6,096 bases of DNA from Lachnospiraceae bacterium (GTDB lineage: Bacteria > Bacillota > Clostridia > Lachnospirales > Lachnospiraceae), in the NCBI GenBank assembly GCA_021205045.1, contig JAJPYH010000258.1, positions 1 to 6,096 of the forward strand, read 5' to 3'. Both the position numbers and the translations under genes were made by a program. Shown here one piece after another: positions 1-6,045 of this stretch. Under the pieces are notes generated by a model. That model ran no database searches, was not told the DNA's origin, and saw nothing but the letters and a program-made list of their open reading frames with translations. The number at the start of each line of letters is the position of its first letter. The stretch's first letter is position 1.

Positions 1-521
1 ACCCGATGCCTGTTGTTTACCAGTGTTCCGATGACGGTTTATCCGACATAGTGACGCCGCGCCTTACGGCGGCAGGTGCAGACTGTGAAAAGGTTGTGTA
101 TATAAAAGACCCTGGCAACGTCCTGACACTGAATGATGAGTTTATCGGTGAAGCAATGAAGAAAACCGGCTGCGGCATGTTTGCCTTTGACTCATATCGG
201 GCTTATGTCGGAGAGGACTGGGATGATGAAACAAAAAGGAAAAAGATGCTCCATGAGTTAAATGAGATGGCGGAAAGCAATGACTGTGCCGTTATCCTGG
301 TCGGCTATACAGACAACAATAACCCTGACTTGAGCGACATCTATATCGATTCCGGCAGCAGAGATATTGCAGATGCAGCCCAAAGCGTACTGTTGCTGTC
401 TGTTGATGCTGATGACAATAGAAAACGGCATATAAACATTATAAAGACGAACAGTGCACGGAAGAATGCAAAATTGGATTTCGAACTTGGAGGGGCAAGA
501 GGGTTCAAGTGGCTTGACTGA
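1..521 (+). CDS. RepA-like AAA_25 ATPase, 3' part only, divergent paralogue
   Basis: This is the C-terminal portion of a RecA-fold ATPase related to the RepA/AAA_25 helicase-type proteins of plasmids and integrated elements. It aligns along its whole length with the middle of the ATPase at 728-1693: VVYQ followed by a D/E-D-G motif, PRL..AGADC.KV, a Walker B-like strand ending in FAFDS, CAVILVG, and a closing GF.WL. The ATG at 6 falls inside the conserved VVYQ strand and the frame is open to the left edge, so it is probably an internal methionine; the Walker A part should lie upstream of the window. The protein stops right after the ATPase core and has no C-terminal helix-turn-helix tail, unlike its neighbour. 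The His and Lys of the GHLNK motif and two conserved Arg are replaced (GYTDNNN, I and Q). It may be a degenerate copy or a non-catalytic partner. The family call is good; activity is doubtful. Confidence 0.75.
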   Translation, partial: PMPVVYQCSDDGLSDIVTPRLTAAGADCEKVVYIKDPGNVLTLNDEFIGEAMKKTGCGMFAFDSYRAYVGEDWDDETKRKKMLHELNEMAESNDCAVILVGYTDNNNPDLSDIYIDSGSRDIADAAQSVLLLSVDADDNRKRHINIIKTNSARKNAKLDFELGGARGFKWLD

Positions 522-536
522 GTTATCACAGTCTTT
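516..536 (+). terminator. weak terminator-like hairpin
   Basis: GACTG (516-520) can pair with CAGTC (529-533) across an 8-base loop, followed by only three T. It overlaps the stop codon of the preceding gene. The short stem and poor T run make this a weak candidate. Confidence 0.25.
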
Positions 537-579
537 ACAAATTTGCCGTGTAAATATCGCAAAACCACTGAAATTTATA

Positions 580-608
580 TAGAAAAGACTGCCTGTCTCT
601 GTTATAAT
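580..608 (+). promoter_or_regulatory. sigma-A type promoter candidate upstream of the RepA-like gene
   Basis: A perfect TATAAT lies at 603-608. A TAGAAA hexamer (4 of 6 matches to TTGACA) is at 580-585, giving a 17-base spacer. The site sits in the gap between the two RepA-like genes, about 120 bases before the ATG at 728, and could drive the whole downstream block. The -35 match is only moderate and no operator is obvious. Confidence 0.5.
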
Positions 609-727
609 AAAAAGAGATGGTGCTTGTAACAACTAAAATGCAATGATGTGTGCAAAACGGATGGTATATAATCCCCGTGCGATATACACTTGAGTTGCTG
701 CGGCGCAGGGAAGGCAGATGGCGAACA

Positions 728-1693
728 ATGGATGATGGAAAATATTATGAGCTGCAGGCTTATGGTTCCATGACTAAAACGAAAATAGACTGGCTGTGGT
801 ATCCGTACATCCCATGCGGAAGCGTGACAATTGTGCAGGGCGACCCTGGTGAGGGCAAATCCACCATGATGCTGCGACTTGCGGCGTTGCTGACGAGCGG
901 ACGCAAAATGCCAGACGGAAGTGGTGACGGGAAGGCGAGGAATGTTGTTTATCAAGCGGCAGAGGACGGGGTATCAAACGTGATACTTCCCAGACTGCTC
1001 GATGCCGGAGCTGACTGTAACAAAGTGATGCGTATTCTGCCAAAGGATGACTGGCTGAGCCTGGATGACAGCAGATTTGAAAGGGCAATCAGGGATAGCA
1101 ATGCTGCACTTTTAGTGATTGACCCTCTACAGGCTTTCCTTACCGCAGATACGAATATGCAGAGGGCGAACAGCGTCCGCTCTGTCATGAACAGGTTATC
1201 AAAAATAGCGGAGGAGACTAAATGCGCCGTTGTATTGATTGGGCACTTAAATAAAAATTCCGGGTCACGGGCAATATACCGGGGACTGGGAAGCATTGAT
1301 TTTGCTGCTGCAAGGAGCATTTTAGTTGTTGAAAGGGATGAGGAAGACCCTCAGGTAAGGACAATCCGCCAGATAAAGAGCAGTTTCGCACCGGCAGGAA
1401 AAGGATATATGTTTGAACTGTCGGAGGAGAATGGCTTCCAATGGCTCGGTGAAATCGGGAAGTATGGCGGCATGGAAAACGGGGCATATGTCCCCAAAAG
1501 ATCAAAAAAAGATCTGGCAAAGCAGTACATCGGTGAGTTTTTGACAGATGGAGACCGTCCCAGTGCGGAAATTCTGGAATACATACAGAGAAAAGGCATC
1601 GGCATAAGAACCGCAAAGCAGGCAAAAGCTGAGATGAATATTGACAGCTATAAGGACGGCAATACATGGCTGTGGCACTTAAATAAAACTTAA
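728..1693 (+). CDS. RepA-like AAA_25 family ATPase/helicase with C-terminal HTH tail
   Basis: A RecA-fold ATPase of the AAA_25/RepA type, probably a hexameric DNA-unwinding or loading motor used in replication or mobility of an accessory element. From the ATG at 728 (322 residues), a WLWYPYIPCG segment leads into Walker A GDPGEGKST (about 38-46). VVYQAAEDG follows at 73-81, then Walker B LLVIDP with Asp132, the GHLNK motif (172-176), RGLGS (185-189) and AAR (194-196). The last 65 residues are rich in Lys/Arg and contain GIGIRTAKQAK, typical of the helix-turn-helix tail that follows the ATPase core in this family. The frame is open back to a GTG at 650, but that 26-residue extension does not look like family sequence; AGGGAAGG at 707-714 precedes the ATG at a rather long 13-base spacing. 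All catalytic motifs look intact. Family assignment is strong; the biological role is inferred. Confidence 0.88.
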   Translation: MDDGKYYELQAYGSMTKTKIDWLWYPYIPCGSVTIVQGDPGEGKSTMMLRLAALLTSGRKMPDGSGDGKARNVVYQAAEDGVSNVILPRLLDAGADCNKVMRILPKDDWLSLDDSRFERAIRDSNAALLVIDPLQAFLTADTNMQRANSVRSVMNRLSKIAEETKCAVVLIGHLNKNSGSRAIYRGLGSIDFAAARSILVVERDEEDPQVRTIRQIKSSFAPAGKGYMFELSEENGFQWLGEIGKYGGMENGAYVPKRSKKDLAKQYIGEFLTDGDRPSAEILEYIQRKGIGIRTAKQAKAEMNIDSYKDGNTWLWHLNKT

Positions 1694-1770
1694 GGATTGT
1701 AGCCGGGGACTTTGGAGATTCATATGAAGCAATGAAAAAGATACCTGCTATAGTCAAATGTAAGTTTTAA
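1693..1770 (+). other. short open segment echoing the RNA ligase start
   Basis: After the RepA-like stop there is a short open frame ending in TAA at 1768-1770. From an ATG at 1732 it encodes only 12 residues (MKKIPAIVKCKF). Bases 1726-1745 match the RNA ligase start region 2001-2020 at 17 of 20 positions, and both read E-A-M-K-K-I-P in frame. It could be a remnant of a duplicated gene start, a small peptide, or chance. No good ribosome site directly precedes the ATG, so it is not called as a gene. Confidence 0.3.
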
Positions 1771-1797
1771 AGCTGCATGGAAGGAGGAACATCACTT

Positions 1798-1998
1798 ATG
1801 GATGACAATCTGCTTGAATGCCCTTATTGCGGGGAAGAGCAGCTGGAACACGAGCCGGAAGGAATTTCGATGCTTTCGTGCAGGACGAAATGTGAACGCT
1901 GCGGGAGATATTTCGTTTATGCAGTCACGGTCGCCAGACATTACGAGAGCTTCCGGGACGATGAGCATACCGAAATGGTGCAAAACCAAAGGATTTGA
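1798..1998 (+). CDS. small zinc-ribbon protein, function unknown
   Basis: A 66-residue protein with two CxxC knuckles, CPYC at residues 8-11 and CERC at 32-35, with an additional Cys28. This spacing fits a small zinc ribbon, so it probably binds one zinc ion and may contact nucleic acid or a protein partner. The start is the ATG at 1798, because a strong AAGGAGG (1781-1787) lies 10 bases ahead; the earlier in-frame ATG at 1777 would put that ribosome site inside the gene. The stop is 8 bases before the RNA ligase start, so the two are probably translated together. The acidic C-terminal half shows no recognisable domain. The metal-binding call is well supported; no specific function can be given. 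Confidence 0.75.
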   Translation: MDDNLLECPYCGEEQLEHEPEGISMLSCRTKCERCGRYFVYAVTVARHYESFRDDEHTEMVQNQRI

Positions 1999-2006
1999 TA
2001 GAGGCA

Positions 2007-2582
2007 ATGAAGAAAATACCGACTTTATTTGAACGAAAATTCGAAAATCATATCGTAACGGGAATCCTGCCCAATGTGACGGAAGGCATGGAATGGGTGC
2101 TAAACGGTGAGGGCATCGCTACCGTCAAATGGGACGGAGCATGTTGTACTGTGATAGACGGAGAGTTTTACAAGAGGTACGATGCCAAACGAGGCAAGAA
2201 AGTCCCAGATGGAGCTATACCATGCGAGGAAGCACCAGATCCGGTGACAGGGCATCTGCCGTGCTGGGTAAAGTGCGACCGACAGGCACCCGGAGATAAA
2301 TGGTTCTGGGCAGCCTATGACAATTATCCCGAAGAGAAAACAGACGGCATCTATGAAGCACTTGGTCCCCATTTCCAGAGCAACCCTTATGACTTGGAGA
2401 AGGATATCCTGAAACCTCATGGGAAGGATATCGTTGAAGTAGAACGCAGCTTTGAAGGAATCCGGGACTATCTGGCGAATAATTATATAGAGGGCATTGT
2501 ATTCTGGAAGGATGGGGAGCCAAAATGCAAAATCAAACGAAAAGATTTCGGGTTCCCATGGAACAAAAATGTGAAAAGATGA
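2007..2582 (+). CDS. RNA ligase-like nucleotidyltransferase (DUF5565 / RNA ligase 1 family)
   Basis: A compact member of the covalent nucleotidyltransferase superfamily (RNA/DNA ligases, capping enzymes), most like the bacterial and phage RNA ligase family formerly called DUF5565. Motifs run in the expected order from the ATG at 2007 (191 residues): motif I VKWDGAC with Lys41 as the predicted AMP-accepting nucleophile, KRYD (56-59), motif III YEALGP (116-121), motif IV EGIVFW (162-167) and motif V CKIKRKDFG (174-182). All key residues are present, so it should form an enzyme-AMP intermediate and seal or adenylylate nucleic acid ends; the true substrate is unknown. At 191 residues it is little more than the catalytic core, shorter than T4 RNA ligase 1 or 2, and has no separate C-terminal domain. 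An in-frame TTG at 1995 is possible but MKKIP is the family-like start. AAAGGA at 1988-1993 is the nearest ribosome site, at a long spacing, so coupling to the upstream gene is likely. Confidence 0.87.
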   Translation: MKKIPTLFERKFENHIVTGILPNVTEGMEWVLNGEGIATVKWDGACCTVIDGEFYKRYDAKRGKKVPDGAIPCEEAPDPVTGHLPCWVKCDRQAPGDKWFWAAYDNYPEEKTDGIYEALGPHFQSNPYDLEKDILKPHGKDIVEVERSFEGIRDYLANNYIEGIVFWKDGEPKCKIKRKDFGFPWNKNVKR

Positions 2583-2621
2583 GCAATTGAGCGGGGGATA
2601 TAAGCGTATTTAAAAGTCAGC

Positions 2622-2630
2622 GGGGAGGTG
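2622..2630 (+). promoter_or_regulatory. ribosome binding site that fixes a TTG start
   Basis: GGGGAGGTG at 2622-2630 ends 7 bases before the TTG at 2638. It supports TTG initiation over the later in-frame ATG at 2659. Confidence 0.7.
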
Positions 2631-2637
2631 GTGGGTA

Positions 2638-3810
2638 TTGCCGTACATCGGGAAAAGCATGTCCGCAAACGCAAAAAAAGCCCATGACCAGGGGCTGATG
2701 CCGATATCCTCCTTCGGACGGAAACAGTTGGATCAGTGTGGATTTAAATATTCGGTGGGCTTTTTCAGGTGGCTGTGTAAGAAAAATTACATCAAATCGA
2801 ATGGCATTCACCATACAGGTGCCGCACCGAAAATGACTAAGTTTTACTCCCCAGGGACAATCGGCAGCTTTGCGGGACAGGCAAACCTTCCTGCCCTGTA
2901 TGCCATGTACAGGGGGAAAATGAGCGCAGATGAGGTGTTTGAAAGCTTAGGGGTCAGGTATTACAGGATTGAATGCGCTGCCGCCATAATGGGCATGAAA
3001 CAGATCGGCACAGTGGTCTGTGATGTCGTATATTATGATGGAATTTTCTATCTTTCAATGAAAAGAAAGTTCTGGGAGGGGAATACATCGCCAAGGCTGT
3101 ATTATATTTTGTGTGAATATGAGCGGAATAATCCCCAGTGGCACAATAACCACAGGAAAGATATAGAGAAGAAGATATTGATGTTCCTGTCAAGGCCGCC
3201 GAAAAGCGAGGATGAAACAGGCGGTAACGGCCGGAGGAAGATGCTCACCCCTGCAGGAATGGAAGAAGAAGCACAGCATAGATTCAACCCTGCATATATA
3301 GACGAGGACGGTAATGAAGAACCGGTACCGGGATATATGCATGGAGATTCTCTGCCTATTGAAAATCACAGAGCAGATTCATCGGATGAAGGTTCGATAG
3401 AGGAAGACCGGCTGGAATGCCTGACGGAAAAGCAGAGGGAAGCGTGGAAGTTAAAGCAGAAGGGTCTGACCTATAATGAAATCGCAGCGAGATTGAATAT
3501 TTCTTATGTTGGCGCAAGAAACCACGTAATTCATGCGGAACAGAAACTACAGAAATATGACAGCCGGGCCGAAATGGAAAAAGGCAGAGGAGAAAGTGCA
3601 GGAGTATTATGGACAGCAAAGCCGCCGGAACAGGAAATCGGGGCGATGGGCAACACAAACTATCCGGTGGAGCAGCCACTGTCAAGAACTGATGCGTTGC
3701 TTATGCTTAATTTGATAGGCGATTATATAAAAACATGTGAATATGTCACACCTCACAATGCCAAAAAGAGTGGGTTTCACGAATGCCGTATATGTACGGA
3801 TATGCAGTGA
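2638..3810 (+). CDS. sigma-70 region 4-like HTH protein with a long conserved N-terminal region
   Basis: A 390-residue protein starting at TTG with a strong ribosome site. The opening MPYIGKSMS and following lines resemble N-termini I recall from Clostridia mobile-element proteins; the function of this part is unknown. Residues about 259-308 form a classic sigma region 4/LuxR-like helix-turn-helix: LTEKQREAWKL, then LTYNEIAARLNIS and a recognition-helix-like YVGARNHVIHAEQKL. This suggests DNA binding, probably as a regulator rather than a full sigma factor, since no region 2 is visible. Between these parts is a polar, acidic linker (about 180-258) that looks disordered. The tail (about 345-390) is unassigned and ends with a Cys-containing CRIC. 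The last 28 bases overlap the next small gene. The HTH is clear; the regulated target is unknown, though the surrounding block is a reasonable guess. Confidence 0.8.
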   Translation: MPYIGKSMSANAKKAHDQGLMPISSFGRKQLDQCGFKYSVGFFRWLCKKNYIKSNGIHHTGAAPKMTKFYSPGTIGSFAGQANLPALYAMYRGKMSADEVFESLGVRYYRIECAAAIMGMKQIGTVVCDVVYYDGIFYLSMKRKFWEGNTSPRLYYILCEYERNNPQWHNNHRKDIEKKILMFLSRPPKSEDETGGNGRRKMLTPAGMEEEAQHRFNPAYIDEDGNEEPVPGYMHGDSLPIENHRADSSDEGSIEEDRLECLTEKQREAWKLKQKGLTYNEIAARLNISYVGARNHVIHAEQKLQKYDSRAEMEKGRGESAGVLWTAKPPEQEIGAMGNTNYPVEQPLSRTDALLMLNLIGDYIKTCEYVTPHNAKKSGFHECRICTDMQ

Positions 3811-3956
3811 ACCTGGAAAAGAAGCTTCAGCTGGCTGTCTATGGAGAAATACAGTACCCGCCTGACAGAGATTACGAGAAGCAACTAAACGAGTGTGTGC
3901 CTGCAGAAGCTTTGGATGATGAGGGTGAATTGGATGGCATGAAAGAAGCAGAGTGA
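3783..3956 (+). CDS. small acidic protein, 57 residues, unknown function
   Basis: An open frame from ATG 3783 to TGA 3954-3956, overlapping the end of the sigma-like gene by 28 bases in a different frame. It begins MPYMYGYAVNLEKKLQLA and ends with an acidic stretch (DDEGELDGMKEAE). A modest AAAGAGTGGG lies at 3764-3773, and a second in-frame ATG at 3792 is an alternative start. Filling the gap between two genes on the same strand, ending 43 bases before the next start, and opening with a plausible amphipathic helix all favour a real gene. No domain is recognised. Confidence 0.55.
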   Translation: MPYMYGYAVNLEKKLQLAVYGEIQYPPDRDYEKQLNECVPAEALDDEGELDGMKEAE

Positions 3957-3999
3957 ACTGTGGTAGTAAACTGGAAAAAATCAGGGAGGGAGAGAAGCC

Positions 4000-4989
4000 A
4001 TGTCGTTAACGTCTTTGCTGGATACGGATGAAAGATTCCGTGAGATAGTAAAAGAGCATCTCCCCAACCGCGAACTGTTTCGGACAAACACGGGAGATAA
4101 AGCTTTTTCAACAAAATATAGGCTCCTGGTGCCAAATACTTTGCCCAGCAGATACTACAGCACACTGGCAGGCACAGCTTTTGATTACGCGGCGAGGTTT
4201 ATCACTGCCAGATATGCCGGCGGTAACTGCGGAGAAGAAAATGAAGTTACTTCAACCGCCACAGCTGAGCTGAATTCGTTCTATGGGCTTGTGGCGGTAC
4301 AGAAGATGATAGGCGGAGAAGCATACAAGAAGATGCATGACAGGTATGTGGAGCTTCTTTCCCGTGTGAAAGCGTACTTTAAGCAGCCGGAAGCGGATCA
4401 CAGCATCCTATCAGAGCCGTGCTGTTACTTTGCAAGGCTGGAACACATATACCGTTCCGGAGGTATTCTGCCGAAAGACGGTTATGAGGTACTGCTGAAG
4501 AATGAGCCGCAGGAAGTATATGACGATTTAAAACGGCTTTGTGATGTATTCTTCGAAACGTTCATCACAAGCGGGATTGTCCACAAAGGGAGCAAAGTCG
4601 TGTTCAATCCCACGTTTGGGAAAGAAAGCACACTGCTCGGAGGAGCAGACGCTGATATTTTTATAGATGGTGTCCTTTACGATTTTAAAGCTGCGAAAGA
4701 ATCCCGATACCGCTGGCAGGAGGTGGCACAGATATATGTTTATTATCTTCTGCATGATTTAAACGTGATGACCGAGCTGGGGCTGTGTACCGAGACAGAT
4801 TATGAGAAAAAAGCACAGTCACAACACATGATAGCCGAAGGCATAGATAAAATTGCGCTGTATAAAGCAAGATTCGGTGTGATTGAAAGCCTGGACGTGT
4901 CATTAATCAAAGGGAAGCTTGAAACACAGAGCAAGATGAGCAAATATATGAGAGTAATGCGTAATACAGATAATTGCATCACAGAGTAA
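4000..4989 (+). CDS. PD-(D/E)XK / RecB-like nuclease candidate
   Basis: A 329-residue protein with the signature of the RecB/Cas4 branch of PD-(D/E)XK nucleases. GGADADIFIDG (214-224) supplies the metal-binding Asp, YDFKA (227-231) gives the D-x-K pair Asp228/Lys230, and WQEVAQIYVYY (239-249) contains the Q-x3-Y motif (Gln244, Tyr248) typical of RecB-type exonucleases. An upstream LAGTAFDYAARF (56-67) may be the helix that in RecB/Cas4 enzymes carries a further active-site residue, although here Asp rather than His is present. It probably cuts or resects DNA in a metal-dependent manner. The ATG at 4000 has AGGGAGG (3983-3989) 10 bases ahead. The next gene follows after 4 bases. There is no helicase domain and no Cys cluster of the Cas4 iron-sulphur type. 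The fold call is motif-based, without a database search. Confidence 0.68.
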   Translation: MSLTSLLDTDERFREIVKEHLPNRELFRTNTGDKAFSTKYRLLVPNTLPSRYYSTLAGTAFDYAARFITARYAGGNCGEENEVTSTATAELNSFYGLVAVQKMIGGEAYKKMHDRYVELLSRVKAYFKQPEADHSILSEPCCYFARLEHIYRSGGILPKDGYEVLLKNEPQEVYDDLKRLCDVFFETFITSGIVHKGSKVVFNPTFGKESTLLGGADADIFIDGVLYDFKAAKESRYRWQEVAQIYVYYLLHDLNVMTELGLCTETDYEKKAQSQHMIAEGIDKIALYKARFGVIESLDVSLIKGKLETQSKMSKYMRVMRNTDNCITE

Positions 4990-4993
4990 TCTC

Positions 4994-5395
4994 ATGGAAG
5001 AAATATATAAAGACCTACAACTTGATCATTGGGAGATGACGGCGGCAAACGCAATGCTGCTGTATTTGCATCAACTCGACGATGATGCGGCACGGAAAAT
5101 TGTGCGCCCAATCGTAGATGTGAATATGTATTCAATAGAGGGCAGTACTGCGCAGACAGTGCAGAATGTGATTGATGATACGAAACTTGCGGAGGTAATC
5201 GACCTGGCTATTGGCTTCGCCGCAGAGATATTTGAAAGTGGCTGGAACGCGGAAGACCAGCCATCCACTCAGATGAAAAATGCTGTTGTCACTACACTCT
5301 CATCCATAAAAGGCAGCACAATTGTGCAGAATATGAGTACAGACTTTGCAGAATTTGTTATACGCTGCGGCAGATGGGTGTGGACATTGCAGTAG
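4994..5395 (+). CDS. unknown 133-residue protein paired with the nuclease
   Basis: No family is recognised. The protein is acidic and probably mostly helical, with an N-terminal half rich in Ala/Leu/Asp (AANAMLLYLHQLDDDAARK) and a Trp-rich end (RCGRWVWTLQ). There is no signal peptide, no clear membrane segment, no Cys cluster and no helix-turn-helix. Its ATG lies 4 bases after the nuclease stop with no good ribosome site, so translation is probably coupled to the nuclease gene. That pairing suggests a partner, inhibitor or co-factor of the nuclease, but this is inference from position only. Confidence 0.65.
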   Translation: MEEIYKDLQLDHWEMTAANAMLLYLHQLDDDAARKIVRPIVDVNMYSIEGSTAQTVQNVIDDTKLAEVIDLAIGFAAEIFESGWNAEDQPSTQMKNAVVTTLSSIKGSTIVQNMSTDFAEFVIRCGRWVWTLQ

Positions 5396-5483
5396 GTACA
5401 GCGAAAAGTCTGAAAATCGGTGAACAAGACCGAAAATTGACGCAAAGCCGCAGAAAGTTAAGAAAACGTTCTCAAAACAGGCC

Positions 5484-5513
5484 TTGATTTGAGGGGCTGT
5501 TCTGTGGTAAGCT
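5484..5513 (+). promoter_or_regulatory. weak promoter candidate before the broken ATPase gene
   Basis: The 169-base gap 5396-5564 separates the gene block from the broken ATPase gene. TTGATT (5484-5489) and TAAGCT (5508-5513) are 18 bases apart and could be a sigma-A promoter. An imperfect hairpin, AACAG (5476-5480) with CTGTT (5497-5501), overlaps the -35; it lacks a T run, so it is not a convincing terminator. Another small inverted repeat, TCGGT (5417-5421) with ACCGA (5429-5433), lies upstream. Confidence 0.25.
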
Positions 5514-5623
5514 ATAGATACGATAGGTTAGATATGCTTTGCAGCCTGAGAGGAGGTGAGCGGTGTGGAAAAGAAACGGATGCCAATCGGCATAGAGGAC
5601 TTTGCAAAATTAAGAACGAATAA

Positions 5624-5631
5624 TTTTTATT
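5624..5631 (+). repeat. left target-site duplication TTTTTATT
   Basis: The 8-base repeat TTTTTATT directly precedes the left inverted repeat and is repeated exactly at 5745-5752 after the right one. It is AT-rich, as for many 8-bp duplicating elements. Confidence 0.9.
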
Positions 5632-5744
5632 GGTGTTAGTCCGGATTTGGGTCGGTGGCCTAATATCTGGCTTTCAGAAATACCAGTATAGTATGCCCTG
5701 AATATAGAACTTTGGCCAAAACGACCCGTTTACGGACTAACACC
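5632..5744. mobile_element. 113-bp MITE with 12-bp perfect terminal inverted repeats
   Basis: The element begins GGTGTTAGTCCG (5632-5643) and ends with its exact reverse complement CGGACTAACACC (5733-5744). The inverted repeat extends imperfectly inward: GGGTCG at 5649-5654 faces CGACCC at 5722-5727, and GGCC at 5657-5660 faces GGCC at 5714-5717. It carries no open frame of note and no transposase, so it must have been moved by an enzyme encoded elsewhere. The 8-bp target duplication and exact frame repair on removal prove it is an insertion. Several IS families make 8-bp duplications with GG-starting ends (ISL3 and IS1595 among them); the parent family cannot be named from this window. Confidence 0.9.
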
Positions 5745-5752
5745 TTTTTATT
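5745..5752 (+). repeat. right target-site duplication TTTTTATT
   Basis: Second exact copy of the 8-base target sequence, immediately after the right inverted repeat of the MITE; the host reading frame resumes here. Confidence 0.9.
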
Positions 5753-6045
5753 ATGTAGATAAATCCGGGATGATAAAAGAACTCCTGAGTAATTGGGGAG
5801 AAGTGAATCTTTTCACACGCCCGCGCCGCTTTGGAAAAAGCATAAACATGAGTATGCTCAAGTACTTCTTCGAAATCGGCACTGATAAAAGTCTGTTTGA
5901 TGGGTTGGCAATTTCAAGGGAAACTGAGCTTTGCGATAAGTATATGGGTCAGTACCCCGTAGTTTCAATCAGCCTAAAGGGAATCGAGGGTGCAAATTAT
6001 AATGTGGCACGGAGTATGGCTGTTGATGTTATAAACGAGGAAGCT

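Noticed and set aside
667..672. A second TATAAT as an additional promoter for the RepA-like gene
   Set aside because: No -35-like hexamer lies at 16-18 bases upstream and there is no extended -10 TG.
650..727. GTG-initiated 26-residue N-terminal extension of the RepA-like ATPase
   Set aside because: No ribosome site fits the GTG and the residues do not look like the start of this family; the ATG at 728 begins family-like sequence.
1218..1757. Long open frames on the minus strand opposite the RepA-like gene
   Set aside because: They mirror a well-supported coding region, have no family-like motifs and no ribosome sites, so they are antisense shadows.
5417..5433. TCGGT/ACCGA inverted repeat as a terminator for the operon
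   Set aside because: The stem is only 5 pairs and no T run follows on the + strand.
5374..5487. A 37-residue basic open frame overlapping the end of the 133-residue gene
   Set aside because: It lacks a credible ribosome site and any recognisable domain, and its basic Arg/Lys-rich tail could come from chance reading of purine-rich DNA.
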